Both the position numbers and the translations under genes were made by a program. A DNA stretch of 64,000 nucleotides, taken from the NCBI RefSeq assembly GCF_003700275.1, contig NZ_RBRE01000052.1, forward strand, positions 1-64,000, given 5' to 3'. The notes beneath the pieces were generated by a model that had not been told where the DNA came from, made no database searches, and was given only the letters and a program-made list of their open reading frames with translations. Below are positions 27,391 to 36,227 of the stretch, piece by piece. Source of the DNA: Pseudomonas cichorii. Lineage in GTDB: Bacteria > Pseudomonadota > Gammaproteobacteria > Pseudomonadales > Pseudomonadaceae. Within the stretch, counting starts at the first letter, position 1, and each line of letters starts with the position of its first letter.

Positions 27391-27876
27391 ATGAGCGAAA
27401 ACCTGTTGAGCATTCCTTGCACCACGATCAAGGGTGAGCAGAAGACCCTGGCCGATTTCGCTGGCAAAGCGGTGCTGGTGGTCAATACGGCGAGCAAGTG
27501 CGGCTTCACTCCGCAGTACAAGGGGCTTGAGACGCTGTGGCAGCAGTACAAGGATCGCGGGCTGGTGATACTGGGCTTTCCCTGCAACCAGTTCGGCAAG
27601 CAGGAACCCGGTAATGAAGGTGCCATCTCCGAGTTCTGCGAGCTGAATTACGGGGTCAGCTTCCCGTTGTTCAAGAAAATCGACGTCAATGGCAGCCATG
27701 CCCATCCGCTGTTCGTGCAGTTGAAGAAGCGGGCACCGGGGCTGCTGGGCTCGGAGCGCATCAAGTGGAACTTCACCAAGTTCCTGGTCGACGGCGAAGG
27801 CCGGCTGGTCAAGCGCTTTGCTCCGCTGACCAAGCCCGAGGAGTTGACCGGCGAGATTGAAGCGCTGCTCAAGTAG
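27391..27876 (+). CDS. Glutathione peroxidase family thiol peroxidase
   Basis: 161 residues. NTASKCGFTPQYKGLE holds the peroxidatic C37; FPCNQFGKQEPG contains the catalytic Gln and a second cysteine, C65, that can form the disulfide used by thioredoxin-dependent members; IKWNFTKFLVD has the catalytic Trp. Bacterial enzymes of this kind usually rely on thioredoxin rather than glutathione. The 3' end overlaps the end of the convergent kinase gene by 8 bases. Confidence 0.93.
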   Translation: MSENLLSIPCTTIKGEQKTLADFAGKAVLVVNTASKCGFTPQYKGLETLWQQYKDRGLVILGFPCNQFGKQEPGNEGAISEFCELNYGVSFPLFKKIDVNGSHAHPLFVQLKKRAPGLLGSERIKWNFTKFLVDGEGRLVKRFAPLTKPEELTGEIEALLK

Positions 27877-30229
27877 AGCGGCTGTCCTGTTCGAGCGCAA
27901 TCCACTGGTCCAGCATGCTGACCAGCTCCGCTCGGCGAAACGGCTTGGCCAGATAGTCGTTCATGCCCGCAGCCCGGCAGCGTTCACGCTCCTCGGGCAT
28001 GGCATTGGCGGTCAGGGCCACGATCGGCAGGTCTGGCCAGCGCCCGCTGCTGCGGATCTGGCGACTGGCTTCGTAGCCGTCCATGACCGGCATGTTGCAG
28101 TCCATCAGAATCAGATCGAAATCGCTGTGCTCCAGTTGCTCGATGGCCTCGGCGCCATGGCCGCTGACTGTGACTTCGCAGCCCAGTTTGCTGAGCATGC
28201 CCTTGGCGACCAGCTGATTGACCGGGTTGTCCTCCACCAGCAGGATGCGCGCCGGTCGCAACGTTGCCAGTTCGTCGGGAGAGCTTGTGTGAACGCCTGA
28301 CTCCTCCATATGCAACGCGCGTCGCAACGTGTTGTAGAGCGCATTGCGGGCCAGCGGGCGTGCCTGCTGCTGCAAGGGGGCCAGGGCGCTGACCTGTTCG
28401 ACAGGCATGAAGTTGCCATAGGCAGTGACCAGCAGAATGGGAACCTGGGTCGACGGACGTATCGCGAACAGGCATTCCGGGCAGTCGGTAATCACAAGAT
28501 CGGTATGCGGGTCGAGCGTCATGTCGCAGGTTTGATCATCGGTGCCGCGGCGCTTGAAGTCGACTCCCCAGGCGGGCAGAAGAGTGCCCAGCAGTTCCAC
28601 CAGTCCACTGCCGGCCATGCTGATCACGGTCACACGGCCCTTGAGAGCCGGTGGTGCGACGGCTTCCAGATGAATCGGCAATGGCAGTTCGACGCAAAAC
28701 AGGCTGCCGAAGCCCACCTGGGACTGGATGCTCAACTGGCCGCTCATGGCTTCACACAGGCTGCGAGTCAGCGACAGTCCCAGGCCGGTGCCACCAAATT
28801 GTCGGGTAATGGCCGTCTCGGCCTGGGCGAAGGGCTGGAAGATGCGTTCCTGGGCTTCCTTGGCAATACCGATGCCGGTGTCGCGCACTTCGATCCGAAC
28901 CCGGTTCTCCCGCGTCTCGGCGTCCAGGGCGCAGGACAGGCGGACATCCACCCGGCCGAAACGGGTGAACTTGAGCGCGTTGGAAAGCAGGTTGCTGACG
29001 ATCTGCCTGACCCGTGTCGGGTCGCCCATCACCAGAGGCGGGAAGTCCGGGGCGATCAGGCAGGTCAGCTCTACGCTGGGGGCGGCGTTCTGCGAGAGCA
29101 GGTTGGCGGTATCTTCGATCAGCATGCCCAGATCGAAAGGAATGCGCTCGATCTCCAGATGCCCGGCATTGAACTTGGACATGTCGAGAATATCGTTGAG
29201 CAGTTCTACCAGCACCTTGCCAGAATCGTGGGCAATCATCAGTTGCTGGCGTTGTTCGGCGCTCAGCGGGCCGTCCAGTGAGAGGGCGAGCATTCCCAGC
29301 AAGCCATTGAGGGGCGTGCGGATTTCATGACTCATGTGCGCCAGGAAGGCCGAGCGGGCGTGTGCCATGTCCAGCGCGGTGCTGCGGGCAATCTGCAGTT
29401 CTTCGTTGGACTGGCTGAGGCGAATGTTGCTGGCCTTGAGTTCGTTGGTGCGCGCCGAAACGATATTTTCCAGTTCGTTGAGGTGATTGGTCAGCCGGTC
29501 CTCGGCCTCGCGGCGCCGGGCGAACTCGGTGCTCATGGTTTCGATATGCCGGTTGAAGGTCTTGACCAGCACGCCGATTTCATCGTTCTCATGGCCGGGA
29601 GGGCAGGCCATCTTTTTCTGGATCGGGCTGCGCGGATCATGTCGGCTCAGGTCGCGAATCAGGTTGACCAGCGGTTTGGTCAGCGTCGCGTAAAACAGCA
29701 TGGTCAGAATGCCGGCCAGCACCAGGCTACGCACGAAACCGTTGAGCAGGGTGATTTCGGCCCGCTGCAGGAAGTGACTGCCGAAGGCGAAGGTGTCGAC
29801 GGTCAGGCTGAGGGTGCCGATTACCTCGCTCGGCATATGGTCCAGGTGCAGGACTTCCTCGAAATGCCGGCTTTCGCCGAACAGCCAGTCACTGAGCACC
29901 CGATAGCGCCCGGTCGCCATGGGCCGTTCGACGCTGGAAAGCACCATATTGTTGTTATCGGTCAGTCTGGCACTGACCACGGCAGGCGAATGCAGCAGGC
30001 CCAGGGTCAATTCCTGGGCCAGTTCGGCATCGATGTTGTAAGCCATGCGTGATGCCGGGTTGTGGCTGATTTCCATCAATGAGCCAATTTCACGATCGAT
30101 GGAGGCATCTTCGCTGGCATAATCGAGGGCAATCTGCAGCAGGCTGAGCAGGGTTCCCAGAATGAAACCGATCAATACGGCCATCCGGGCCTGCTTGAAC
30201 GACAGCCTGTTGGTGAACGATATATCCAT
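27869..30229 (-). CDS. Hybrid sensor histidine kinase with two receiver-like domains
   Basis: 786 residues from ATG 30229. Two membrane segments (about 15-35 and 165-182) bound a 130-residue periplasmic sensor. HAMP and a coiled coil follow (about 183-295), then HisKA with H301 in MSHEIRTPLNG, the ATPase with DTGIGIA (450-456) and GGTGLGL (479-485), a first receiver-like domain (532-640) that lacks the N-terminal acidic pair and looks degenerate, and a full receiver (661-780) with D710 in LMDCNMPVMDG. There is no Hpt domain, so phosphate would pass to an external one. Layout resembles GacS/BarA-type or RetS-like kinases. No cognate regulator adjoins it. Confidence 0.88.
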   Translation of the reverse strand: MDISFTNRLSFKQARMAVLIGFILGTLLSLLQIALDYASEDASIDREIGSLMEISHNPASRMAYNIDAELAQELTLGLLHSPAVVSARLTDNNNMVLSSVERPMATGRYRVLSDWLFGESRHFEEVLHLDHMPSEVIGTLSLTVDTFAFGSHFLQRAEITLLNGFVRSLVLAGILTMLFYATLTKPLVNLIRDLSRHDPRSPIQKKMACPPGHENDEIGVLVKTFNRHIETMSTEFARRREAEDRLTNHLNELENIVSARTNELKASNIRLSQSNEELQIARSTALDMAHARSAFLAHMSHEIRTPLNGLLGMLALSLDGPLSAEQRQQLMIAHDSGKVLVELLNDILDMSKFNAGHLEIERIPFDLGMLIEDTANLLSQNAAPSVELTCLIAPDFPPLVMGDPTRVRQIVSNLLSNALKFTRFGRVDVRLSCALDAETRENRVRIEVRDTGIGIAKEAQERIFQPFAQAETAITRQFGGTGLGLSLTRSLCEAMSGQLSIQSQVGFGSLFCVELPLPIHLEAVAPPALKGRVTVISMAGSGLVELLGTLLPAWGVDFKRRGTDDQTCDMTLDPHTDLVITDCPECLFAIRPSTQVPILLVTAYGNFMPVEQVSALAPLQQQARPLARNALYNTLRRALHMEESGVHTSSPDELATLRPARILLVEDNPVNQLVAKGMLSKLGCEVTVSGHGAEAIEQLEHSDFDLILMDCNMPVMDGYEASRQIRSSGRWPDLPIVALTANAMPEERERCRAAGMNDYLAKPFRRAELVSMLDQWIALEQDSRST

Positions 30230-30315
30230 GGAGTTCCGTCGCTTCTGGTACTCGGTGCGGGGCAAGCATAGCCGATCATGCATTGTCATTAATCAGTTAA
30301 ATATAAGGAGGTTCT

Positions 30316-31206
30316 TTGGATATTCGGTTGATGGCTTTTCTGGAGCGCGCCGATGCCGTGCTGGCGCGCCTGGAACCCTTGTTGCCTGCCGTGCGTGAGC
30401 CGGTCGACTGGTCCGCGAGCCTGGCGGCGCGCTGGGTGCGCGAAGGGCGCAACGGTTATCTGCTGCCTCTTGAAGTCAGTCTCGACATGCGTCTGTCCGA
30501 CCTGATCGGCGTCGATCTGCAGCGTGACCAGTTGGGTCGCAACACCCGCCAGTTCATCGATGGCCTGCCGGCCAACCATGCGTTGCTGTGGGGCTCACGC
30601 GGGACTGGCAAGTCTTCGTTGATCCGTGCCCTGCTGGCCGAATACGCCTGCAACGGTCTGCGCCTGATCGAGATCGAACGCGATCATCTGGGCGACCTGC
30701 CGCGTCTGGTCGAGCAACTGCAGAAACTGCCACAGCGCTTCGTGCTGTTTTGCGATGACCTGTCTTTCGAGTCGGGCGAGGGTGACTATCGGGTACTCAA
30801 GAGCGTGCTCGATGGCTCGCTGGAGCAGGCGCCGGACAACGTGCTTCTCTACGCGACCTCCAACCGCCGCCATCTGGTGCCGGAGAAAGAGAGTGACAAT
30901 GCCAACTGGCAGCATGTCGATGGTGAACTGCATCCCAGCGAGGCCGTCGAGGACAAGATCGCGTTGTCGGATCGCTTCGGCCTGTGGCTGTCTTTCTATC
31001 CCTTCACCCAGGAGCACTTCCTGAATGTGGTGGAGCACTGGATTACCCAGTTGGCACAGAAGGCCGGTCTGGCCTGGCAGCGTGACGAAGAGCTGGACAA
31101 GGCTGCCGTGCGTTGGGCGACCGGACGGGGTAATCGTAATGGGCGTTGCGCCTACCAGTTTGCCCGTTATTGGGTAGGCCTGAAATTGTTGGAGCAAGAG
31201 GCATGA
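30316..31206 (+). CDS. DUF815-family P-loop ATPase
   Basis: 296 residues. The start is taken as TTG 30316 because AAGGAGG ends five bases before it; ATG 30331 is the next choice. The nucleotide site GSRGTGKS is at 93-100 and a Walker B-like FVLFCDDLSFE follows, with an AAA-type sensor region (LLYATSNRRHL). The DUF815 family is widespread and uncharacterised; members look like DnaA/AAA-like ATPases. The stop overlaps the start of the fRMsr gene (ATGA), so the two are translationally coupled. Confidence 0.88.
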   Translation: MDIRLMAFLERADAVLARLEPLLPAVREPVDWSASLAARWVREGRNGYLLPLEVSLDMRLSDLIGVDLQRDQLGRNTRQFIDGLPANHALLWGSRGTGKSSLIRALLAEYACNGLRLIEIERDHLGDLPRLVEQLQKLPQRFVLFCDDLSFESGEGDYRVLKSVLDGSLEQAPDNVLLYATSNRRHLVPEKESDNANWQHVDGELHPSEAVEDKIALSDRFGLWLSFYPFTQEHFLNVVEHWITQLAQKAGLAWQRDEELDKAAVRWATGRGNRNGRCAYQFARYWVGLKLLEQEA

Positions 31207-31685
31207 TCGATTTGCAGAATATTGGCGCGGGCCAGGAAGGTTATGACCTGCTCGCCGCACAGTTACAGGCGTTGCTGGCCGATGAACGTGATTTCATCGC
31301 CAATGTCGCGCAGTTTTCCGCGTTTCTATACACCCAGATTAGCGATTTGAACTGGGCGGGCTTCTATCTCAATCGCAATGAAGAGCTGGTGCTTGGGCCA
31401 TTCCAGGGCCAGGTCGCCTGTGTGCGTATTCCGTTCGGGCGTGGTGTTTGTGGTGCGGCAGCGCAAAGCCGGCAGACCCAGCGGGTGGAAGACGTCCATA
31501 CATTCGCCGGGCACATTGCCTGCGACAGCGCCTCGAACAGCGAGCTGGTCATACCGTTGATCAAGGAGGGCGTGTTGATTGGCGTGCTGGACCTGGACAG
31601 TCCGCTGGTAGGGCGCTTCAAGGAAGGGGATCAGGCGGGGATCGAGCGTCTGGCGGCTATCTTTCTGGCATCCACCGACTGTTGA
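31203..31685 (+). CDS. msrC: Free methionine-(R)-sulfoxide reductase (GAF fold)
   Basis: 160 residues from ATG 31203, overlapping the upstream stop. It is a single GAF domain that reduces free L-methionine-R-sulfoxide with thioredoxin. The three conserved cysteines are in place: C73 and C83 in VACVRIPFGRGVCGAA and C107 in GHIACDSASNSELV. The closing EGVLIGVLDLDSP is typical of the family. It complements MsrB, which acts on protein-bound methionine sulfoxide, 4 kb away. Confidence 0.93.
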   Translation: MIDLQNIGAGQEGYDLLAAQLQALLADERDFIANVAQFSAFLYTQISDLNWAGFYLNRNEELVLGPFQGQVACVRIPFGRGVCGAAAQSRQTQRVEDVHTFAGHIACDSASNSELVIPLIKEGVLIGVLDLDSPLVGRFKEGDQAGIERLAAIFLASTDC

Positions 31686-31700
31686 GTGGCTGGCCAGTCC

Positions 31701-31726
31701 GCCGTTGCGCAGAGCAGCGCAACGGC
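31701..31726. terminator. Bidirectional hairpin
   Basis: Perfect 10-bp stem GCCGTTGCGC/GCGCAACGGC with a 6-base loop in the 51-base gap between converging stops at 31685 and 31737. No T-tract is present. Confidence 0.65.
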
Positions 31727-31736
31727 GATGCGGTTA

Positions 31737-32507
31737 TCAGTCGTAGATAACCTTCTTCTTCCATTCCGATTCGACTTCGTCAGCCTTGAGGCCTTCGGTC
31801 AGGGCGTTGTCGTCATCAGCGCTTGGCGCAGTGTTGGTCAACACCATCGAGTTGGCGCGGGCCAGTTGTTTTTCCATGGCCTGCAACTGCTGTTGATAGG
31901 TCACAGGATCCGGCTGGTTACGCAGGTACTGTACGCCGCGCTCGAAGGCCAGGCGTGCCTGACCTGGCTGCTCCTGGGACAGCGCAAGCTGGCCGAGGTT
32001 GTTGAAGAACTCGATATGCAGGTTCACCAGGATCACGCGGATTTCGCGAATCCAGTGCTTGGCTTCGCTGGTCGGCAGGAAACCGTCATGGGCTGCACGG
32101 GTAACCTGGCCGTGGAGTGCTTCCAATAGAAAGCGGATGTCCTTGGCCTTGGCCTCGGTCTGGATCGGGCTGACCGGGTTGCTGACCGGGATGCGGTCGC
32201 CCTGTGCGATCAGTTCTTCCAGTTCGGTCTGACGGGTCTTGAGCTGGGCGTTGCCCTTTTCCAGCGCCAGCATGCGCTGCACCACATTAAGCTCAAGGCG
32301 GGTCAGCAACAGCTTGAGGGCCGGCGACATCAGTTGGCCCGGGAAGGTTTCGGTGATTTCCCCGCAGCGCCGCATGCGGTCGCTGAGTTCTACCTTCGCA
32401 CGAGCCTTGTCCAGTTTGCTGTTTTCAGCGACATGGTTCAGGTAGCCAATCGCTATAAGCAGCGCGATACCAGCTACTACCATCAGCGTGATCATGAGTG
32501 GTGTCAC
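31737..32507 (-). CDS. Membrane-anchored helical hypothetical protein
   Basis: 256 residues. One N-terminal membrane segment (about 5-24) is followed by a mostly helical body with likely coiled-coil stretches (about 75-105) and a TPR-like segment near 170-210 (LALSQEQPGQARLAFERGVQYL). The tail is acidic. The protein resembles conserved Pseudomonas proteins of unknown function; I do not know a role. It is monocistronic, with the tRNA cluster upstream on the opposite strand. Confidence 0.75.
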   Translation of the reverse strand: MTPLMITLMVVAGIALLIAIGYLNHVAENSKLDKARAKVELSDRMRRCGEITETFPGQLMSPALKLLLTRLELNVVQRMLALEKGNAQLKTRQTELEELIAQGDRIPVSNPVSPIQTEAKAKDIRFLLEALHGQVTRAAHDGFLPTSEAKHWIREIRVILVNLHIEFFNNLGQLALSQEQPGQARLAFERGVQYLRNQPDPVTYQQQLQAMEKQLARANSMVLTNTAPSADDDNALTEGLKADEVESEWKKKVIYD

Positions 32508-32687
32508 TGCGCAAACCTCATTTTTCCGGTAAATATTGTGCGAGTGTAGTGGCTAAGCACTATTGCGCATAGATGCCCCTGTCGGACATTGCAACTTAAT
32601 GTTCTATCAAGGCAACAGGTTTCCGGCCAACGGTCTTCTCCTTAAAGAGGGCGAAGTCGTTGATTTAAATAAATTTTCAGAAGGGGG

Positions 32688-32716
32688 TTGACGACCTGTC
32701 AAACCATCCATAGAAT
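32688..32716 (+). promoter_or_regulatory. Sigma-70 promoter of the tRNA cluster
   Basis: TTGACG at 32688-32693 and TAGAAT at 32711-32716 are separated by exactly 17 bases, and GCGCGCC follows the -10 box. The GC-rich discriminator is typical of stable-RNA promoters under stringent control. It lies 62 bases before the first tRNA. Confidence 0.85.
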
Positions 32717-32778
32717 GCGCGCCACTTACAGCGTAAAGCACACAGCGAAGCGCAATAAGTAGTGAATGTTGTACGTGT

Positions 32779-32854
32779 GTCCCCTTCGTCTAGTGGCCTA
32801 GGACACCGCCCTTTCACGGCGGTAACAGGGGTTCGAGTCCCCTAGGGGACGCCA
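32779..32854 (+). tRNA. tRNA-Glu (anticodon TTC), copy 1
   Basis: 76 bases with encoded CCA. Acceptor GTCCCCT pairs with AGGGGAC, the anticodon loop is CTTTCAC with TTC, and the T-loop has GTTCGAGTCC. Identical to copy 2. Confidence 0.97.
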
Positions 32855-32858
32855 TATT

Positions 32859-32934
<76 letters not shown>

Positions 32935-33038
32935 GTTTTATACAATTCTGCTTTCGAGCGGGGTTGAGTGAAACCAGAACCAAGTCTTCGGATGCGGCTC
33001 TGGACACTGGAACACACACCATGTGTTCCGGGTAGCGT

Positions 33039-33114
33039 GTCCCCTTCGTCTAGTGGCCTAGGACACCGCCCTTTCACGGCGGTAACAGGGGTTCGAGTCC
33101 CCTAGGGGACGCCA
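33039..33114 (+). tRNA. tRNA-Glu (anticodon TTC), copy 2
   Basis: Same 76 bases as copy 1, 104 bases after the first tRNA-Gly. No separate promoter is obvious in the spacer, so all four tRNAs are probably cut from one precursor. Confidence 0.97.
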
Positions 33115-33116
33115 TT

Positions 33117-33192
<76 letters not shown>

Positions 33193-33200
33193 TATTCACG

Positions 33201-33230
33201 AAAACGCCGCTCATTGAGCGGCGTTTTTGT
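33201..33230 (+). terminator. Terminator of the tRNA cluster
   Basis: Stem AACGCCGCTCA/TGAGCGGCGTT with a T-run, eight bases after the last tRNA. Clear Rho-independent form. Confidence 0.93.
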
Positions 33231-33307
33231 TTGTGCGTTTTTTCCCTTCGCGTGCCCCCGTGACTTGTCCGGGTGCATGCTTTTTCCTGTCCTTCATTTG
33301 TTCGGGC

Positions 33308-34081
33308 TTAGCGAGGCTTGTTGCTCAGCAGCGCGTCCAGCACAACCTGGCTGGCTGCGCTCCATGCTTCGCTGGAGTGCTGGTGGTTGAGTACGTCGAG
33401 TCCGCTGGCGGTGAAGGTTCCGGGGGTTGCGATCTGCTGGCCCAGTTCATTCAGTTTCTGTTCTGGCTGATTCCGGGCGCTGGCCAGGCAATCCTGCAGG
33501 TTGCCCAACACCAGTTCGCGAGCCTTGTCGGCAGGCAGGCCCTTGTCGGTCAGCCACTGTTGCAGATCGTGCAGCAGGAAATAGAACCAGCCGTTCATGC
33601 AGGCCGCGACGGTAGCCAGCTCGAAATCCGCTTCCTGTTCCAGCACCACCAGATTGCCCAGTGGCCCGAGGAGACGTTCGGAATTCGCGTGCGGCGGACA
33701 GACCACCACCGTGGACTGATTGATCTGCGAGGCGTAGGACAGCATGGCCCGTGTGCAATGTGCCTGCGGAAAATAATCGGCGAGAGCTGCCAGATCGACA
33801 CCGGCGGCCAGCGAAACCAGTTGCTGGCCGGGTTTCAGGGTGACCTCGCGTGCCAGACTCGGCAGGACCTCGGGTCGCACGCCCAATAACAGCCATTCGG
33901 CGCTGTCGACCACTGCCTGATTACTCGTGGCGAACCTGCACTGGCATTCGTCCACCAGGCGAGTCGCGCGTTCCTCGTTGCGAGGGGAAAGATAAATGGC
34001 TCCCTCGAAACCACTGCGACGCAGGCCTCGAACGACTTTTTCAGTCAGTTCGCCCACGCCCAGAATGCCCACACTCTGCAT
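33308..34081 (-). CDS. Pyrroline-5-carboxylate reductase-like protein
   Basis: 257 residues. The N-terminal Rossmann fold opens GILGVGELTEKVVRGL, close to the ProC GxGxMG site but with GVGEL in place of the Met form. The later ARNQPEQKLNELGQQIATPGTFTASGLDVL matches the ProC dimerisation domain motif with TPGGTT changed to TPGTFT. This suggests a ProC paralogue that binds NAD(P) but may use another substrate. It has no operon partner; the gene converges on the tRNA terminator. Confidence 0.8.
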   Translation of the reverse strand: MQSVGILGVGELTEKVVRGLRRSGFEGAIYLSPRNEERATRLVDECQCRFATSNQAVVDSAEWLLLGVRPEVLPSLAREVTLKPGQQLVSLAAGVDLAALADYFPQAHCTRAMLSYASQINQSTVVVCPPHANSERLLGPLGNLVVLEQEADFELATVAACMNGWFYFLLHDLQQWLTDKGLPADKARELVLGNLQDCLASARNQPEQKLNELGQQIATPGTFTASGLDVLNHQHSSEAWSAASQVVLDALLSNKPR

Positions 34082-34209
34082 GATTTGTCCTTTTGCCTGT
34101 CAGTCTCCGGGTTGTATAGGACCACGTTGTTGCCGGGTTGTCCCGCCAGGCCCTGCGCATGCCTTCTGATTCCCCGGAAGGCATGCTTTTTTCCTTCTCT
34201 ATATAAGCC

Positions 34210-34932
34210 TCAAGGCATCTGTGGTCGTTCGTTCGGGCGCATGTCGAAGACCAGCACTTCGGCATCCACGCCTTCACTGAATTGAATCAGTTGTTCGTCG
34301 CGCAGCCGCACACCATCGCCTTCTCCCAGCTTCTCGCCATTGAGTACGACGCTGCCACGGGCGACATGCACGTAGGCATGACGATTGGCTGGCAGTTCCA
34401 GGCTGGCGGTTTCATTGCCGTTGAACAGACCGGCGTAGACCCGCACATCCTGGCGGACTTTCAGCGAGCCATCGTTTCCTTCGGCGGAAATGATCAACTG
34501 CAGGCGTCCACGTTTCTGTGCCGCACTGAAGTGTTCCTGCTGGTAGTTCGGTGTCGCGCCAGCCACATTCGGTACGATCCAGATTTGCAGAAAATGCACC
34601 AGTTCGCTGTGCGAGTGGTTGAACTCGCTGTGCGCCACGCCGCTGCCGGCGCTCATCAGTTGCACGTCGCCAGGACGGATCACCGAGCCGGTGCCCAGAG
34701 TGTCCTTGTGTTCCAGTGCGCCTTCGAGCACATAGGAAAAGATTTCCATGTCGCGGTGCGGATGCTGGCCAAAGCCTTTGCCCGGCGCAACGCGGTCATC
34801 GTTGATCACCAGCAGGTCGGAGAAACCCTGTTCCTGCGGGTTGTAGTAATTGGCGAACGAGAAAGTATGAAAGGATTTCAGCCAGCCATGATTGGCTGCG
34901 CCACGGTCGGAAGCTTTGCGAAGAGTCAGCAT
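34210..34932 (-). CDS. Pirin-family protein (YhhW/quercetinase type)
   Basis: 240 residues with the bicupin fold. The first cupin has the metal ligands in GQHPHRDMEIFSYVLEGALEHKD and the later GVAHSEFN (His and Glu). The second cupin is less conserved and probably metal-free. E. coli YhhW oxidises quercetin in vitro; biological roles differ between species. The gene is monocistronic and divergent from the GlxA-type regulator, starting about 200 bases away. Confidence 0.88.
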   Translation of the reverse strand: MLTLRKASDRGAANHGWLKSFHTFSFANYYNPQEQGFSDLLVINDDRVAPGKGFGQHPHRDMEIFSYVLEGALEHKDTLGTGSVIRPGDVQLMSAGSGVAHSEFNHSHSELVHFLQIWIVPNVAGATPNYQQEHFSAAQKRGRLQLIISAEGNDGSLKVRQDVRVYAGLFNGNETASLELPANRHAYVHVARGSVVLNGEKLGEGDGVRLRDEQLIQFSEGVDAEVLVFDMRPNERPQMP

Positions 34933-35130
34933 GGTTGTTTCTCCATTTCGGTGTCGATGGTTATCGACCTGTTGAGATGAAGGTTACTGGTTATCGTTGG
35001 TCGCAATAAGTAGCTGAAAAACGAATGACTGTCCTTCTCAGGTTGACAGTCGGCTGGGGGCGGCATAGAGGCTTCATCTTCGTCATAATGCTCTGTCTGT
35101 CTTTCACCTCATTCAAGTGATGCACACCTC

Positions 35131-36081
35131 ATGAAAAGCGTGGCGATGGTGCTGTTCCCGGACTTTCTTTTGCTCGATATGGCAGGACCTATCGAGGTGT
35201 TTTCGATTGCCAATCGTTATTTGCAGCCTGACAGGCACTATCAGGTTTCAACCATCGGTACCGAGCAGGGCGCATTGCGTGCGTCCTGTGGGGTCAACAT
35301 TCTGGCCGACCGGCATATCAGCCAGGTTACGGAGAGTTGCGACCTGTTGCTGGTGCCGGGAGGGCCGGGTGCCTACAACGAAAGACACCAGCCTTTATTG
35401 AACTGGCTACATGACGCCGCGCCCCGTGCCTCCTGCTATGGCTCCATCTGTACCGGGGCTTTTATCCTGGGTGACGCCGGATTGCTCGACGGGCATCGGG
35501 TGACCACGCACTGGCATTACACGGACCGGCTCATCAAGCGCTTCCCCAAGGCGCAGGTGGAAACCGACCAGATCTATATCCAGGATCGCAACCTCCTGAC
35601 CTCCGGTGGCGTGACTGCCGGCATCGACCTGTCGCTTGCCGTTGTGGCTCAGGACCATGGCAAGAAGGTCGCCCAGGATGTGGCCAAAGTGCTGCTGGTG
35701 CTGATGAAACGCCAGGGTGGCCAGGCGCAGTTCAGCCCCCTGATGACCGCCGTTGCACTTCAGGAAACCCCCGTCACCCGTGTGCAGAATCATGTGCTGG
35801 AGCATCTGGATGAAGCGTTCAGCATCGAGCGCATGGCAGGGCTGGCCAATATGAGCCCGCGCCATTTCGCCCGCACCTTTGCCCGCGAGGTGCAGATGAC
35901 GCCCATGGACTTCCTGCAAAGCGCCCGTATCGACCGCGCCCGTAACCTGCTGGAAACCACCGATCTGCCGCTCAAGACCGTGGCCTATAAAAGCGGTTTT
36001 GGCAGCGTGCGGCACATGCGTTTCCTGTTCAGCGGCAAGATTGGTCTGACGCCAGCCCAGTATCGCGAGCAATTCAGTTGA
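35131..36081 (+). CDS. GlxA-family regulator (DJ-1/PfpI domain plus AraC HTH)
   Basis: 316 residues. The first 190 residues form a DJ-1/PfpI-like domain with a cysteine at the nucleophile elbow, C107 in GSICTGAFILG. The last 100 residues hold the AraC double helix-turn-helix (FSIERMAGLANMSPRHFARTF and LPLKTVAYKSGFGSVRHMRFLF). Such regulators sense small metabolites, for example amines and betaines (GbdR, ArgR groups), but the closest activator-ligand pair is not evident. The pirin gene lies divergently upstream and could be a target. Confidence 0.9.
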   Translation: MKSVAMVLFPDFLLLDMAGPIEVFSIANRYLQPDRHYQVSTIGTEQGALRASCGVNILADRHISQVTESCDLLLVPGGPGAYNERHQPLLNWLHDAAPRASCYGSICTGAFILGDAGLLDGHRVTTHWHYTDRLIKRFPKAQVETDQIYIQDRNLLTSGGVTAGIDLSLAVVAQDHGKKVAQDVAKVLLVLMKRQGGQAQFSPLMTAVALQETPVTRVQNHVLEHLDEAFSIERMAGLANMSPRHFARTFAREVQMTPMDFLQSARIDRARNLLETTDLPLKTVAYKSGFGSVRHMRFLFSGKIGLTPAQYREQFS

Positions 36082-36227
36082 GGTTGTCCGTATTGCGCAC
36101 CGTAATGACCGTATCGCGCCTCCCGTAGCGGTTGTTCCGCTGTCCCTGCCTGCCAAGATGAACACGAATCTTTTACAAGGGTCGTGCGGTGGCCAGGAGA
36201 GCCGGGTTTATCGGCGTATAAATCGAT

